Translations under genes and position numbers: made by a program
Origin: Maricaulis sp.
Lineage (GTDB): Bacteria > Pseudomonadota > Alphaproteobacteria > Caulobacterales > Maricaulaceae
Direction of reading: 5' to 3'
Length of the DNA: 64,000 nucleotides
Assembly (NCBI RefSeq): GCF_015665295.1
Contig: NZ_JADFAJ010000025.1
Coordinates: forward strand, 62,001-126,000
In this document: positions 7,559-14,253 of the stretch, one piece after another
Layout of the letters: each line of letters opens with the position of its first letter
Position numbering within the stretch: position 1 is the stretch's first letter
The notes under the pieces: model-generated
Told to the model about the DNA's origin: nothing
Database searches by the model: none
The model's input: only the letters and a program-made list of their open reading frames with translations

Positions 7559-9034
7559 ATGATATTCCCGAGATTTACCCTGCGCACCGGCCTGATGGCC
7601 GGTGCCCTGTTCGCCCTGTTCCCGGCCTCTGACGTCCTGGCTGAAAGCCCGGTCGAGGAGGCCATCACCTTCACCGCCCAGAGCGGCGAAACGGTCGACG
7701 CGTTTCGCGGTGAGCTGCGCGTGCCGGAAAACCGGTCCGATCCGGACAGCCGGATGATCGCGATCCGCTATCTGCGCTTCCCGGCGACGGGTGAGGTCGC
7801 CGGGCCGCCGATCATCTATCTCGCGGGGGGGCCGGGCGGATCCGGTTCGGGAACAGCCCGAGGCGCGCGCTTCCCGCTCTTCATGGCCATGCGCCAGCAT
7901 GGCGATGTGATCGCCTTCGACCAGCGCGGTACCGGCCTGTCGGATCAACCGCCAGCCTGCCAGTCCGGCGCGATGTCGGATGACAGCGTTCGGCGCAGTG
8001 ATGCCGACATTGTGGCCGGCTACCGGTCGGCGCTGGAATATTGTGCGGATTTCTGGGCAGAGGCGGGCGTTGACCTGCTCGGCTATACGACGGCGGCGAG
8101 TGTCGCGGACCTGTCCGACCTGCGAGAGCACCTCGGTGGCGACCGGATCTCGCTGTGGGGCATTTCCTATGGCAGCCATCTCGCCCTGGCCGCCCTGAAC
8201 GCGATTCCCGACGAGATCGAGCGGGTTGTGATTGCCAGCGCGGAAGGTCTCGACCAGACCGTCAAGCTGCCGGCCCGCACGGATGCCTATTTCGAACGCC
8301 TGCAAGCGGCCATCGACAGCCAGCCGGCCGCCGCCGCGCTCCATCCCGATCTTGCCGGATTGATGCGCCGGGTCCATGACCAGCTGGAGGCGAATCCCTT
8401 GCTGATCGAGCTGCCGCAATCCGATGGCAGCAGCCTCCCCTTCCTGTTGCAGCGCCATCACATGCAGCAATTCGCCTCCGGCCTGATCGCCGATCCCGCC
8501 AATGCCGGCATGTTGCCGTTTCTCTACAGGCAGGTCGAGGCTGGCGATCCGACACTGATCACCATGCTGCTGTCGTATTTCGTCACGCCGGGCGAGGGTA
8601 TCACCCTGCGTGCCATGCCGACGGCCATGGATATCGCGTCCGGTGTGAGTGCCGGGCGGCGCGCCCTGTTCGAGGCCCAGGCGGAAACCGGGTTGATCGG
8701 CCCCTATCTCAATTTTCCGATGCCGCAACTGGCCGGGGCGATCGACGGACTCGATCTGGGTGACGGTTTCCGGGCCGGGCCAACCGGCGACACGCCGGTC
8801 CTGCTTCTGACCGGTACGCTGGACGGTCGAACCTATCCGCAGGCCCAGGTCGAGGCCGTCGCCGGTTTGACAAATGTCAGCCAGGTCATCGTACGCAATG
8901 CCGGGCACAATCTCTTCATGACCACGCCGGATGTGGGCGAGGTGATGCATGAATTCATGCGCGGGGAGGCGGTGACCACCACCGAAATCGTCATCGACCT
9001 GCCGGATTTCTCGAGGCACCCCTTCCAGCGCTGA
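7559..9034 (+). CDS. Secreted TAP-like alpha/beta hydrolase (proline-iminopeptidase type)
   Basis: The start at 7559 is preceded by GGAGA and begins a signal peptide (residues 1-28, ending VLA-ES). The 491-residue protein has the alpha/beta-hydrolase fold of the tripeptidyl-aminopeptidase branch: oxyanion motif GGPGGSG (90-96), nucleophile elbow GISYGS with Ser203, an acid in TGTLDGRTYP near residue 420 and the catalytic His in NAGHN near 450, within the TAP C-terminal domain. It probably trims peptides or small esters in the periplasm or outside. It is divergent from the LytTR membrane regulator. Confidence 0.88.
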   Translation: MIFPRFTLRTGLMAGALFALFPASDVLAESPVEEAITFTAQSGETVDAFRGELRVPENRSDPDSRMIAIRYLRFPATGEVAGPPIIYLAGGPGGSGSGTARGARFPLFMAMRQHGDVIAFDQRGTGLSDQPPACQSGAMSDDSVRRSDADIVAGYRSALEYCADFWAEAGVDLLGYTTAASVADLSDLREHLGGDRISLWGISYGSHLALAALNAIPDEIERVVIASAEGLDQTVKLPARTDAYFERLQAAIDSQPAAAALHPDLAGLMRRVHDQLEANPLLIELPQSDGSSLPFLLQRHHMQQFASGLIADPANAGMLPFLYRQVEAGDPTLITMLLSYFVTPGEGITLRAMPTAMDIASGVSAGRRALFEAQAETGLIGPYLNFPMPQLAGAIDGLDLGDGFRAGPTGDTPVLLLTGTLDGRTYPQAQVEAVAGLTNVSQVIVRNAGHNLFMTTPDVGEVMHEFMRGEAVTTTEIVIDLPDFSRHPFQR

Positions 9035-9062
9035 GACGCCGCATCGCCTGCAAGGCGCAAGA

Positions 9063-9098
9063 CAAGCCCCGCCGGCCTCGCTAGGCTGGCGGGGCTTG
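9063..9098. terminator. Hairpin after the hydrolase gene, no T-tract
   Basis: Perfect 11-bp arms, CAAGCCCCGCC (9063-9073) and its complement (9088-9098), enclose a 14-base loop 28 bp after the stop codon. There is no run of T, so it may be a weak or factor-assisted terminator. Confidence 0.5.
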
Positions 9099-9157
9099 CC
9101 TCCGGGGCGATCAGCAGCTGCGGCTTCAAGCGCGTGCTGCAATTATTTTCACCGGCC

Positions 9158-9196
9158 TGCATCCATGCGCTGGCCCGGCGGCGACACAGGTCAAAG
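9158..9196 (+). promoter_or_regulatory. Shared upstream motif of sigma cassette 1
   Basis: TGCATCCA-TGCG (9158-9169) is followed by GGTCAAAG at 9189-9196. Nearly the same arrangement is found at 11157-11196 before the paralogous cassette. The positions relative to the start codons (57 and 49 bp from GGTCAAAG) suit a promoter or operator. A second GGTCAAA lies at 9225-9231. Confidence 0.5.
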
Positions 9197-9245
9197 GCCT
9201 GGTGCTGGACCGGCCGACACGACAGGTCAAACAGGAGATCATCCG

Positions 9246-9653
9246 ATGGCAGAGATTTTTCAGGGATATTGGTGGTTGCTCTTCCCGCTCGGCTTTTTCG
9301 TCGCGGCGGGCTGGGGCAGCTTCATGCGCTACAAGCGCACCCAGGCCAAGATCGACCTGCTGAAGACCTATGCGGCCTCTGGCAAGGAGCCGCCGGCGGA
9401 CCTGATCGCCAGCCTCGATGATCCCGGTGATGGTCGCCATGACTGGACCGGCGGTGACGGCGATGGCGATTCCAAGCGCGGTGGCGGCAACGCCTTCCTC
9501 GTCATCCTGTTTGCCGGCTTTGCATCGGTCTTTGCCTATGAGGGCTATGCCGGTCTTCTGGGCATGGGCGATGTCGCCTATTTCGTGTCGCTGATCTTTG
9601 TCGTCCTGTCCCTGTCCTTTCTTGCGGCGGCGATCTTCAAGCGCAAGGACTAG
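9246..9653 (+). CDS. Three-helix membrane protein of sigma cassette 1 (DUF6249-like)
   Basis: The start at 9246 follows CAGGAG. The 135-residue protein has one N-terminal membrane helix (about 8-28), a cytosolic loop with a KIDLLKTYAASGKEPP helix and a Gly/Asp-rich linker, two C-terminal membrane helices (about 83-103 and 109-130) and a basic end. Architecture and loop motif match the first gene of the second cassette at 11238, so the two are probably paralogues. DUF6249-like is my best family guess. It lies nine bases before an ECF sigma gene, suggesting a sensory or regulatory role. Confidence 0.75.
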   Translation: MAEIFQGYWWLLFPLGFFVAAGWGSFMRYKRTQAKIDLLKTYAASGKEPPADLIASLDDPGDGRHDWTGGDGDGDSKRGGGNAFLVILFAGFASVFAYEGYAGLLGMGDVAYFVSLIFVVLSLSFLAAAIFKRKD

Positions 9654-9661
9654 GCAGACCG

Positions 9662-10201
9662 ATGACGTCCCAACCGACGGACGCCGCGCTGGTCGCGGCG
9701 GCCCGCTCGGGCCAGGACGCAGCCTTTGCGCGGATCGTTGATCGCTACCAGGCGCCGATCCGCGCTTTCCTGCGTCGTCTGTGCCCCTGGGAGGGTGATG
9801 CTGACGATATGGCCCAGGAAGCCTTCCTGACGGCCTGGACCCAATTGCGCGGCTTGCGTGATCCCGGGCGCCTGAAACCCTGGCTGTTCGCCATCGCCTG
9901 GCGCAAGGCCAAGGGGCAGGCGCGCTCGATGGCTCGGACCCGGCAGCGCGACCATGACTGGCAGGACATGCGGCCCGAAGCCGATGATCCACAGCCGGAC
10001 AAGGCGATCGCGCTGGGGCAGGCGCTGGCGCAGCTGTCGCCGGAACAACGCGCCGCCGTGTCGCTGTGTCTGGGTGAGGGCTGGACCCATGCCGAAGCGG
10101 CCGGGGTCTTGGATATGCCGCTGGGGACTGTAAAGTCACATGTGCTGAGAGGCCGCGCGCGCCTCGCAGACATTCTGGGAGTGGATGATGAACACGCCTG
10201 A
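9662..10201 (+). CDS. ECF-type RNA polymerase sigma factor (cassette 1)
   Basis: The 179-residue protein has sigma region 2 (about 10-75, with DADDMAQEAFLTAW) and region 4 (about 120-170, with GWTHAEAAGVLDMPLGTVKSH as the helix-turn-helix), joined by a short linker. That is the minimal extracytoplasmic-function sigma layout. It is flanked by a membrane protein gene (9 bp before) and overlapped by 17 bp with a small membrane protein gene, the usual place of an anti-sigma factor. It resembles the sigma factor at 11638 and probably reads the shared upstream motif. Confidence 0.93.
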   Translation: MTSQPTDAALVAAARSGQDAAFARIVDRYQAPIRAFLRRLCPWEGDADDMAQEAFLTAWTQLRGLRDPGRLKPWLFAIAWRKAKGQARSMARTRQRDHDWQDMRPEADDPQPDKAIALGQALAQLSPEQRAAVSLCLGEGWTHAEAAGVLDMPLGTVKSHVLRGRARLADILGVDDEHA

Positions 10202-10511
10202 TCCGCTGGCCGGCTTCTTTGCCGCCGATACGCCGCCGGCCATGGACCGGGTCTTCAGGACCGCGGTGATGGAACGGGTTGCGCGCCGGCGTTTCCAGAT
10301 CGAGCTCGCCCTTCGCTGTGTGGCGACCCTGTGCCTTCTGGCCGGGCTGGCCTTGGTTGCGCCGGTCCTGCAGCGCCTGGCGGGCTTGCTTGGCCGCGAT
10401 CTGTCAGAGGTCCTGGTCATCCTCGCCCTGTCCGGCGGCATCGCCTTTATCGGGCATGCCTGGCTGACCCGCGCGGCCTCGTTTGAATGGCCGCGGCTGC
10501 GCCTGTTTTGA
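10185..10511 (+). CDS. Small two-helix membrane protein, putative anti-sigma factor (cassette 1)
   Basis: The start overlaps the end of the sigma gene, giving strong translational coupling, with GGGAG ahead. The product (about 108 residues) has a short soluble N-terminus with a basic amphipathic helix around FRTAVMERVARRRF (about 24-37), then two membrane helices (about 40-60 and 76-95). No zinc-binding anti-sigma motif (HxxxCxxC) is present. The position fits a membrane-bound anti-sigma factor, but the fold is not recognisable. It matches the corresponding gene of cassette 2 in layout. Confidence 0.7.
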   Translation: MMNTPDPLAGFFAADTPPAMDRVFRTAVMERVARRRFQIELALRCVATLCLLAGLALVAPVLQRLAGLLGRDLSEVLVILALSGGIAFIGHAWLTRAASFEWPRLRLF

Positions 10512-10564
10512 CCCCGTGCGCAATGGCGCACCCCATTTGCCACGCGACAGGCCGGTGAATCGCC

Positions 10565-10580
10565 TATAATCAGGGTCAAA
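10565..10580 (+). promoter_or_regulatory. -10-like box and GGTCAAA before nnrU
   Basis: A perfect TATAAT (10565-10570) lies 24 bp before the nnrU start and is followed by GGTCAAA (10574-10580), the heptamer also present upstream of both sigma cassettes. No well-spaced -35 box is clear. Confidence 0.35.
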
Positions 10581-10594
10581 CGGGGGAATGGCGC

Positions 10595-11152
10595 ATGCTG
10601 GTATTGGCGGTCGGTCTGGTTTTGTTTCTCGGTGTGCACTTCCTGCGCGTTGTGCCCGGCGCGCGAGACGGCCTTCAATCCGCGCTCGGCGCGACCCGCT
10701 ACAAGCTGATCTATACCGCGATCTCGCTGACCGGCTTCGGCCTGATCATTTACGGCAAGATCATCGCCCATCCGACCCCGGCTGTCTGGCAGGCGCCCGA
10801 CTGGGGGCGTCATCTCGCGCTATTGGCCGTGCCGCTGGGGATCATCCTGATCGCGTCTGCCTATGCGCCCGGCCATATCCGGCGCTGGGTGCGTCATCCG
10901 ATGCTGGCCGGCGTCGTGCTCTGGTCCGGCGCTCATTTGCTGGCCAATAGCGAGGCCTCGGCGGTGCTGTTGTTCGGCAGTTTCTTCGTCTGGTCCCTGA
11001 TCACCTTCGTCGCGGCCTGCTTCCGCGAGACCCCGCCGCCGGTCGTGAAAGGCTGGGGTGGCGATCTGACGGCCATTGTGCTCGGCCTTATTGCGGCACT
11101 CATAATACTGAATTTGCACATGTATTTGTTTGGTGTCGCGGTTATCGGCTGA
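10595..11152 (+). CDS. NnrU family membrane protein
   Basis: The 185-residue protein has about five to six membrane helices and the NnrU-family blocks: an HFLRVVP-like first helix end, LGATRYKLIYTAISLTGF, the loop GRHLALLAVPL, and the conserved RWVRHPMLAGVVLWSGAHLLAN segment, also seen in isoprenylcysteine methyltransferase-like membrane proteins. NnrU was named from nitric-oxide/nitrite reduction clusters, but no denitrification gene lies here. It separates the two sigma cassettes and shares the GGTCAAA heptamer upstream, so it may belong to their regulon. The catalytic activity is unknown. Confidence 0.9.
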   Translation: MLVLAVGLVLFLGVHFLRVVPGARDGLQSALGATRYKLIYTAISLTGFGLIIYGKIIAHPTPAVWQAPDWGRHLALLAVPLGIILIASAYAPGHIRRWVRHPMLAGVVLWSGAHLLANSEASAVLLFGSFFVWSLITFVAACFRETPPPVVKGWGGDLTAIVLGLIAALIILNLHMYLFGVAVIG

Positions 11153-11156
11153 TCTT

Positions 11157-11214
11157 TGCATCCAAATGCGAACGTCGCCGCATCTCATGGTCAAAGCAGG
11201 CGTTGAGAACGCCT
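11157..11214 (+). promoter_or_regulatory. Shared upstream motif and hairpin of sigma cassette 2
   Basis: TGCATCCA-AATGCG (11157-11170) and GGTCAAAG (11189-11196) repeat the arrangement at 9158-9196 with the inter-motif distance changed by one base. Directly after comes a perfect 7-bp inverted repeat AGGCGTT-GAG-AACGCCT (11198-11214) that cassette 1 lacks. Confidence 0.5.
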
Positions 11215-11237
11215 CGACCATTAGCAGGAGTAGCAAA

Positions 11238-11624
11238 ATGGACTTTTCGGTTATGTTGGTCTCCCTGGCCCCGTTCATCATGGTGCTGGGTATCGTCTGG
11301 GTCGCCGTGAATGCCGGAACGCAAAAGCGCAAGGCGACGCTGAATACGATCGAGGAGGCAATTCGCGCCGGTCAGACAATCGATCCGGATACCGTTCGCG
11401 CCCTCGGCATGCCGCGCAAGGACCGCAATGGCGACCTGAAAGCGGGCCTCATCCTGATCGCGGTGGCCGCAGCCTTCATGGTTCTGGGCTGGACGGTCGG
11501 CATGGTCGAAGGCGAAGAAGAGGCCATGTATATCATGCCGGCCCTGGCCTCGTTCCCGGGCTTTATCGGTCTGGTTCTGGTAGGCTTCGGTCTTCTGGGC
11601 AAAAAGAAGCAGGACTCCGAGTAA
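11238..11624 (+). CDS. Three-helix membrane protein of sigma cassette 2 (DUF6249-like)
   Basis: CAGGAG lies seven bases before the start. The 128-residue protein has an N-terminal membrane helix (about 4-25), a basic amphipathic loop with QKRKATLNTIEEAIRAGQ (about 29-46), two more membrane helices (about 68-90 and 97-120) and a Lys-rich end. The layout and the loop resemble the DUF6249 family and match the 9246 protein, so the two look like old duplicates. It is 13 bp upstream of an ECF sigma gene. A role in sensing membrane state is inference. Confidence 0.78.
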   Translation: MDFSVMLVSLAPFIMVLGIVWVAVNAGTQKRKATLNTIEEAIRAGQTIDPDTVRALGMPRKDRNGDLKAGLILIAVAAAFMVLGWTVGMVEGEEEAMYIMPALASFPGFIGLVLVGFGLLGKKKQDSE

Positions 11625-11637
11625 CCGGAGCGGGTCG

Positions 11638-12180
11638 ATGAAGGCGTCGGACGAAGAACTCACAGCCCTGGTGGTCGCCACGAATAACCCGGCGGCCTTC
11701 GGGGAACTGGTCCGGCGCCATCAGGGCCTGGTCCGCGGCATGCTGCATCGCATGTGCCGCAACCATGCCCTGGCCGATGATCTCGCCCAGGATGCCTTCA
11801 TCCGGGCCTATGAGAAGATCGGCAGCTTCAAGGGCACGGGCTCGTTCAAGTCCTGGCTGTGCTCGATTGCCTATACCCAATTCCTGATGTCGGCGCGCAA
11901 GCGCAAGGCCACGGAGCGGGTGCTGGAGAAATACCAGATCGGTATGGATGACAGCGAAGCGCCGCGGGACATGGGCAATGTGGTTGATCTTGACCGCGGG
12001 CTGGCCACGTTGAAAGAAGACGAACGGATCGCGGTTGTGCTATGTTATTCTTGCGGTATGTCGCATTCGGAAGCCGCTGAGGCGACCGGTATGCCGCTCG
12101 GGACGGTCAAGTCGCATGTCAATCGCGGCCGGGCCAAATTGCAGGCGTTCTTCACGGACGCGGAGGTGATGGCGTCATGA
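11638..12180 (+). CDS. ECF-type RNA polymerase sigma factor (cassette 2)
   Basis: The 180-residue protein has region 2 (with ADDLAQDAFIRAYEKI near 45-60) and region 4 (with GMSHSEAAEATGMPLGTVKSH near 140-160). In region 4 it shares a strikingly similar core with the 9662 sigma factor (HxEAA...GMPLGTVKSHVxRGRAxL), consistent with paralogy or common promoter recognition. Its stop overlaps the start of the next gene by four bases. No zinc-containing anti-sigma gene is near. Confidence 0.93.
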   Translation: MKASDEELTALVVATNNPAAFGELVRRHQGLVRGMLHRMCRNHALADDLAQDAFIRAYEKIGSFKGTGSFKSWLCSIAYTQFLMSARKRKATERVLEKYQIGMDDSEAPRDMGNVVDLDRGLATLKEDERIAVVLCYSCGMSHSEAAEATGMPLGTVKSHVNRGRAKLQAFFTDAEVMAS

Positions 12181-12518
12181 CGATGGATGATGCATTTGAT
12201 GCACGGCTCAAGGCCGCCTTCGCACAGGCCGCCGAGCCGCTTGAAACCGAAACCGAGGCCGACATCTTCTCGCACCGGGTGGTCAGGCAATTGTCCAATC
12301 CCGATCGCAAGCGGATCCTATTGCTGGGCGGAGCCGGCTCGACCGGGTCGGCGATTGCCGGCACCCAGCTTGAGGGCCTGCTCGGCCAGGTCCACCTGCC
12401 AACTGATGGCCTGCTTGCCAATGTCGGCTTCCTGATGAGTCCGGAAGTCATGGCGGCTGCCGCGATGGCGATAGCGGTGGGTATCGTGGCAACAGTTCTG
12501 CCGCGTCGCATCGCCTGA
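12177..12518 (+). CDS. Small membrane protein, putative anti-sigma factor (cassette 2)
   Basis: GGAGG precedes the start and the ATG overlaps the sigma stop (ATGA). The 113-residue protein has an acidic N-terminal half with a segment IFSHRVVRQLSNPDRKR (about 30-46) ahead of one or two hydrophobic helices (about 48-62 and 90-108). The arrangement, a charged N-terminus with a basic helix and then membrane helices, parallels the third gene of cassette 1. A direct sigma-binding role is inferred from position only. Confidence 0.7.
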   Translation: MTMDDAFDARLKAAFAQAAEPLETETEADIFSHRVVRQLSNPDRKRILLLGGAGSTGSAIAGTQLEGLLGQVHLPTDGLLANVGFLMSPEVMAAAAMAIAVGIVATVLPRRIA

Positions 12519-12523
12519 GGCTT

Positions 12524-12550
12524 TTGCAGCGCAGCATGCTGCGCTAGGGT
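12524..12550 (+). promoter_or_regulatory. Candidate panB promoter with embedded palindrome
   Basis: TTGCAG (12524-12529), a 13-bp spacer and GCTAGGGT (12543-12550) match the promoter pattern found elsewhere in the window. A perfect 18-bp palindrome (12528-12545) covers the spacer and could be an operator. It lacks a T-tail, so it is less likely a terminator. Confidence 0.5.
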
Positions 12551-12581
12551 CCGGCCACCCAAGTTCCGGAAGGCCGTTCTC

Positions 12582-13409
12582 ATGTCTGCCCAAAACCAGG
12601 TCCGCCGCGTCACGGCGCCGGATATCCGTGCCCGCAAGGGTGGTGAGCCGCTCGTCTGCCTGACCGCCTATGACGCGCCGATGGCGCGCATTCTCGATCC
12701 GCATTGCGACCTGCTTCTGGTCGGCGACAGTGTCGGCATGGTGGTACACGGGCTGGAGTCCACGATCGGCGTGACGCTCGACATGATGATCCTGCACGGC
12801 CAGGCCGTCATGCGGGGGGCCAAACGCGCCCTGGTTGCCGTCGACATGCCGTTCGGCAGCTATGAGCAGTCGCCTGAGCAGGCCTTTGCCAATGCTGCCC
12901 GTATCATGGCGGAGACCGGCTGCCAGGCGATCAAGATCGAAAGCGGCACCTATGCCGCCGAGACCATCCGCTTCATGGCCGAACGCTCGATTCCGGTGAT
13001 CGGCCATATCGGCCTGCGGCCGCAGGCGGCACTCGCCGATGGCGGATTCCGGGCCAAGGGGCGCACCGATGCGGAGCGTCAGCGTGTGATCGACGAGGCG
13101 ATTGCCACGGCCGAAGCCGGTGCCTTTGCCATTGTTATCGAGGGTGTCGCTGAAGACCTGGCCCGCGAGATCACCGAGACCGTCGCCGTGCCGACCATCG
13201 GTATCGGTGCCTCGGCCGCCTGTGACGGGCAGATTCTCGTCACCCAGGACATGCTCGGCGTGTTCGACTGGACCCCGAAATTCGTCAAGCGCTACGACAA
13301 TATGGCCGAGCGTACGGACGCGGCGGTGGCGCAATATGCCAGCGATGTCCGTGACCGCAGCTTTCCCTCGCAGCGCGAGGTCTACACGATGAAGCGTTCT
13401 GACGGCTGA
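12582..13409 (+). CDS. panB: 3-methyl-2-oxobutanoate hydroxymethyltransferase
   Basis: The 275-residue protein is a full-length PanB: a TIM barrel of the PEP/pyruvate superfamily with the magnesium-binding [12 protein letters not shown] block (about 46-57), the IKIES strand, [12 protein letters not shown] and a conserved [14 protein letters not shown] segment. It transfers a hydroxymethyl group from methylene-tetrahydrofolate to alpha-ketoisovalerate, the first committed step to pantothenate and CoA. panC is not adjacent. It is cytosolic and appears to be transcribed alone from the promoter just upstream. Confidence 0.97.
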   Translation: MSAQNQVRRVTAPDIRARKGGEPLVCLTAYDAPMARILDPHCDLLLVGDSVGMVVHGLESTIGVTLDMMILHGQAVMRGAKRALVAVDMPFGSYEQSPEQAFANAARIMAETGCQAIKIESGTYAAETIRFMAERSIPVIGHIGLRPQAALADGGFRAKGRTDAERQRVIDEAIATAEAGAFAIVIEGVAEDLAREITETVAVPTIGIGASAACDGQILVTQDMLGVFDWTPKFVKRYDNMAERTDAAVAQYASDVRDRSFPSQREVYTMKRSDG

Positions 13410-13415
13410 CCTCTG

Positions 13416-13444
13416 TTGCGGCAGGGGGGTAGTGACGCTAGGGT
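13416..13444 (+). promoter_or_regulatory. Candidate promoter of the yfgM-bamB-der operon
   Basis: TTGCGG (13416-13421), a 15-bp spacer and GCTAGGGT (13437-13444) lie 39 bp before the first start codon. The -10 octamer is identical to that of panB. Confidence 0.45.
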
Positions 13445-13482
13445 CCGCCGCACATTGGTAGGAATTACGGAGCCGCTTCGAC

Positions 13483-14253
13483 GTGGTCGATATTTTTGAA
13501 GAAGTCGACGAAGAACTTCGCCGGGACAAGTATCAGGATTTGTTGCGTCAATGGGGGCCTTGGGTCCTCGGTGCCGCAGTGGCGGTCATCCTCGGTACGG
13601 TCGCCTGGCAAGGATTCGACGCCTGGCAGACGCGCAATCGTGAAACGTCGTCCGACGCCTTCATCGCAGCGATGAATGATGTCGAGGCGGGCCGGCTTGA
13701 TGCGGCCGCGGCGGCGCTCGACTCGGTGGTCGCGGAAGGCACGCCGGGTTATGCCGCCCTGGCCCTCATGCAGCGCGGCAATCTGGCGCTCGAGCAAGGT
13801 GACGCAGCTGCGGCCGCGGGCTTCTTTGATGAGGTTGCAGCGCGGGCCTCCGATCCGCTGCTGCGTGACATGGCCGAAATCCGTTCGGTCTGGGCGTCCT
13901 GGGACAGCCTGTCCTATTCCGATATCGACCTGCGCCTGAATGTGCTGATCGGAGGGGATTCGCCCTTCCGTCACCTGGCCCGCGAAACGATCGCGGCGGC
14001 GGCCTTGCGGGCCGGCGAGATCGAGCGGGCGCGGACGCAATACCAGTTCCTCGCTTTCGCGAGCGACGCACCGAGCGGCGTTCAGCGTCGTGCCCAGGAA
14101 GCCCTTGCGCTTGTCGCCCAGCACAATTCGCTGGTCGGCGAGGCGGACGACGGGGCCGCGTCGGCGGCAGCGCCCGACGCCGGAGCCGATGGCGAGACTG
14201 CCGGGCAAGAGACTGAAGAAACCAATGATGCCGGGGATGCAGGCGATGATTGA
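13483..14253 (+). CDS. YfgM-like membrane-anchored tetratricopeptide protein
   Basis: Translation starts at GTG (13483) with GGAG about ten bases ahead. The 256-residue protein has a short cytosolic N-terminus, one membrane helix (about 27-43) and a periplasmic helical-repeat domain (about 55-215), followed by an acidic Ala/Asp/Glu tail. This is the layout of YfgM, which in E. coli associates with the SecYEG translocon and periplasmic chaperones. The order yfgM-bamB-der is conserved in many proteobacteria. Its end overlaps the bamB start by eight bases. Confidence 0.85.
   Translation: MVDIFEEVDEELRRDKYQDLLRQWGPWVLGAAVAVILGTVAWQGFDAWQTRNRETSSDAFIAAMNDVEAGRLDAAAAALDSVVAEGTPGYAALALMQRGNLALEQGDAAAAAGFFDEVAARASDPLLRDMAEIRSVWASWDSLSYSDIDLRLNVLIGGDSPFRHLARETIAAAALRAGEIERARTQYQFLAFASDAPSGVQRRAQEALALVAQHNSLVGEADDGAASAAAPDAGADGETAGQETEETNDAGDAGDD

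Noticed and set aside
7424-9142. Long minus-strand open frame (572 codons) opposite the alpha/beta hydrolase
   Set aside because: It is the antisense of a clear secreted hydrolase with all catalytic motifs; its translation is low-complexity and matches no family. Such shadow frames are common in GC-rich DNA.
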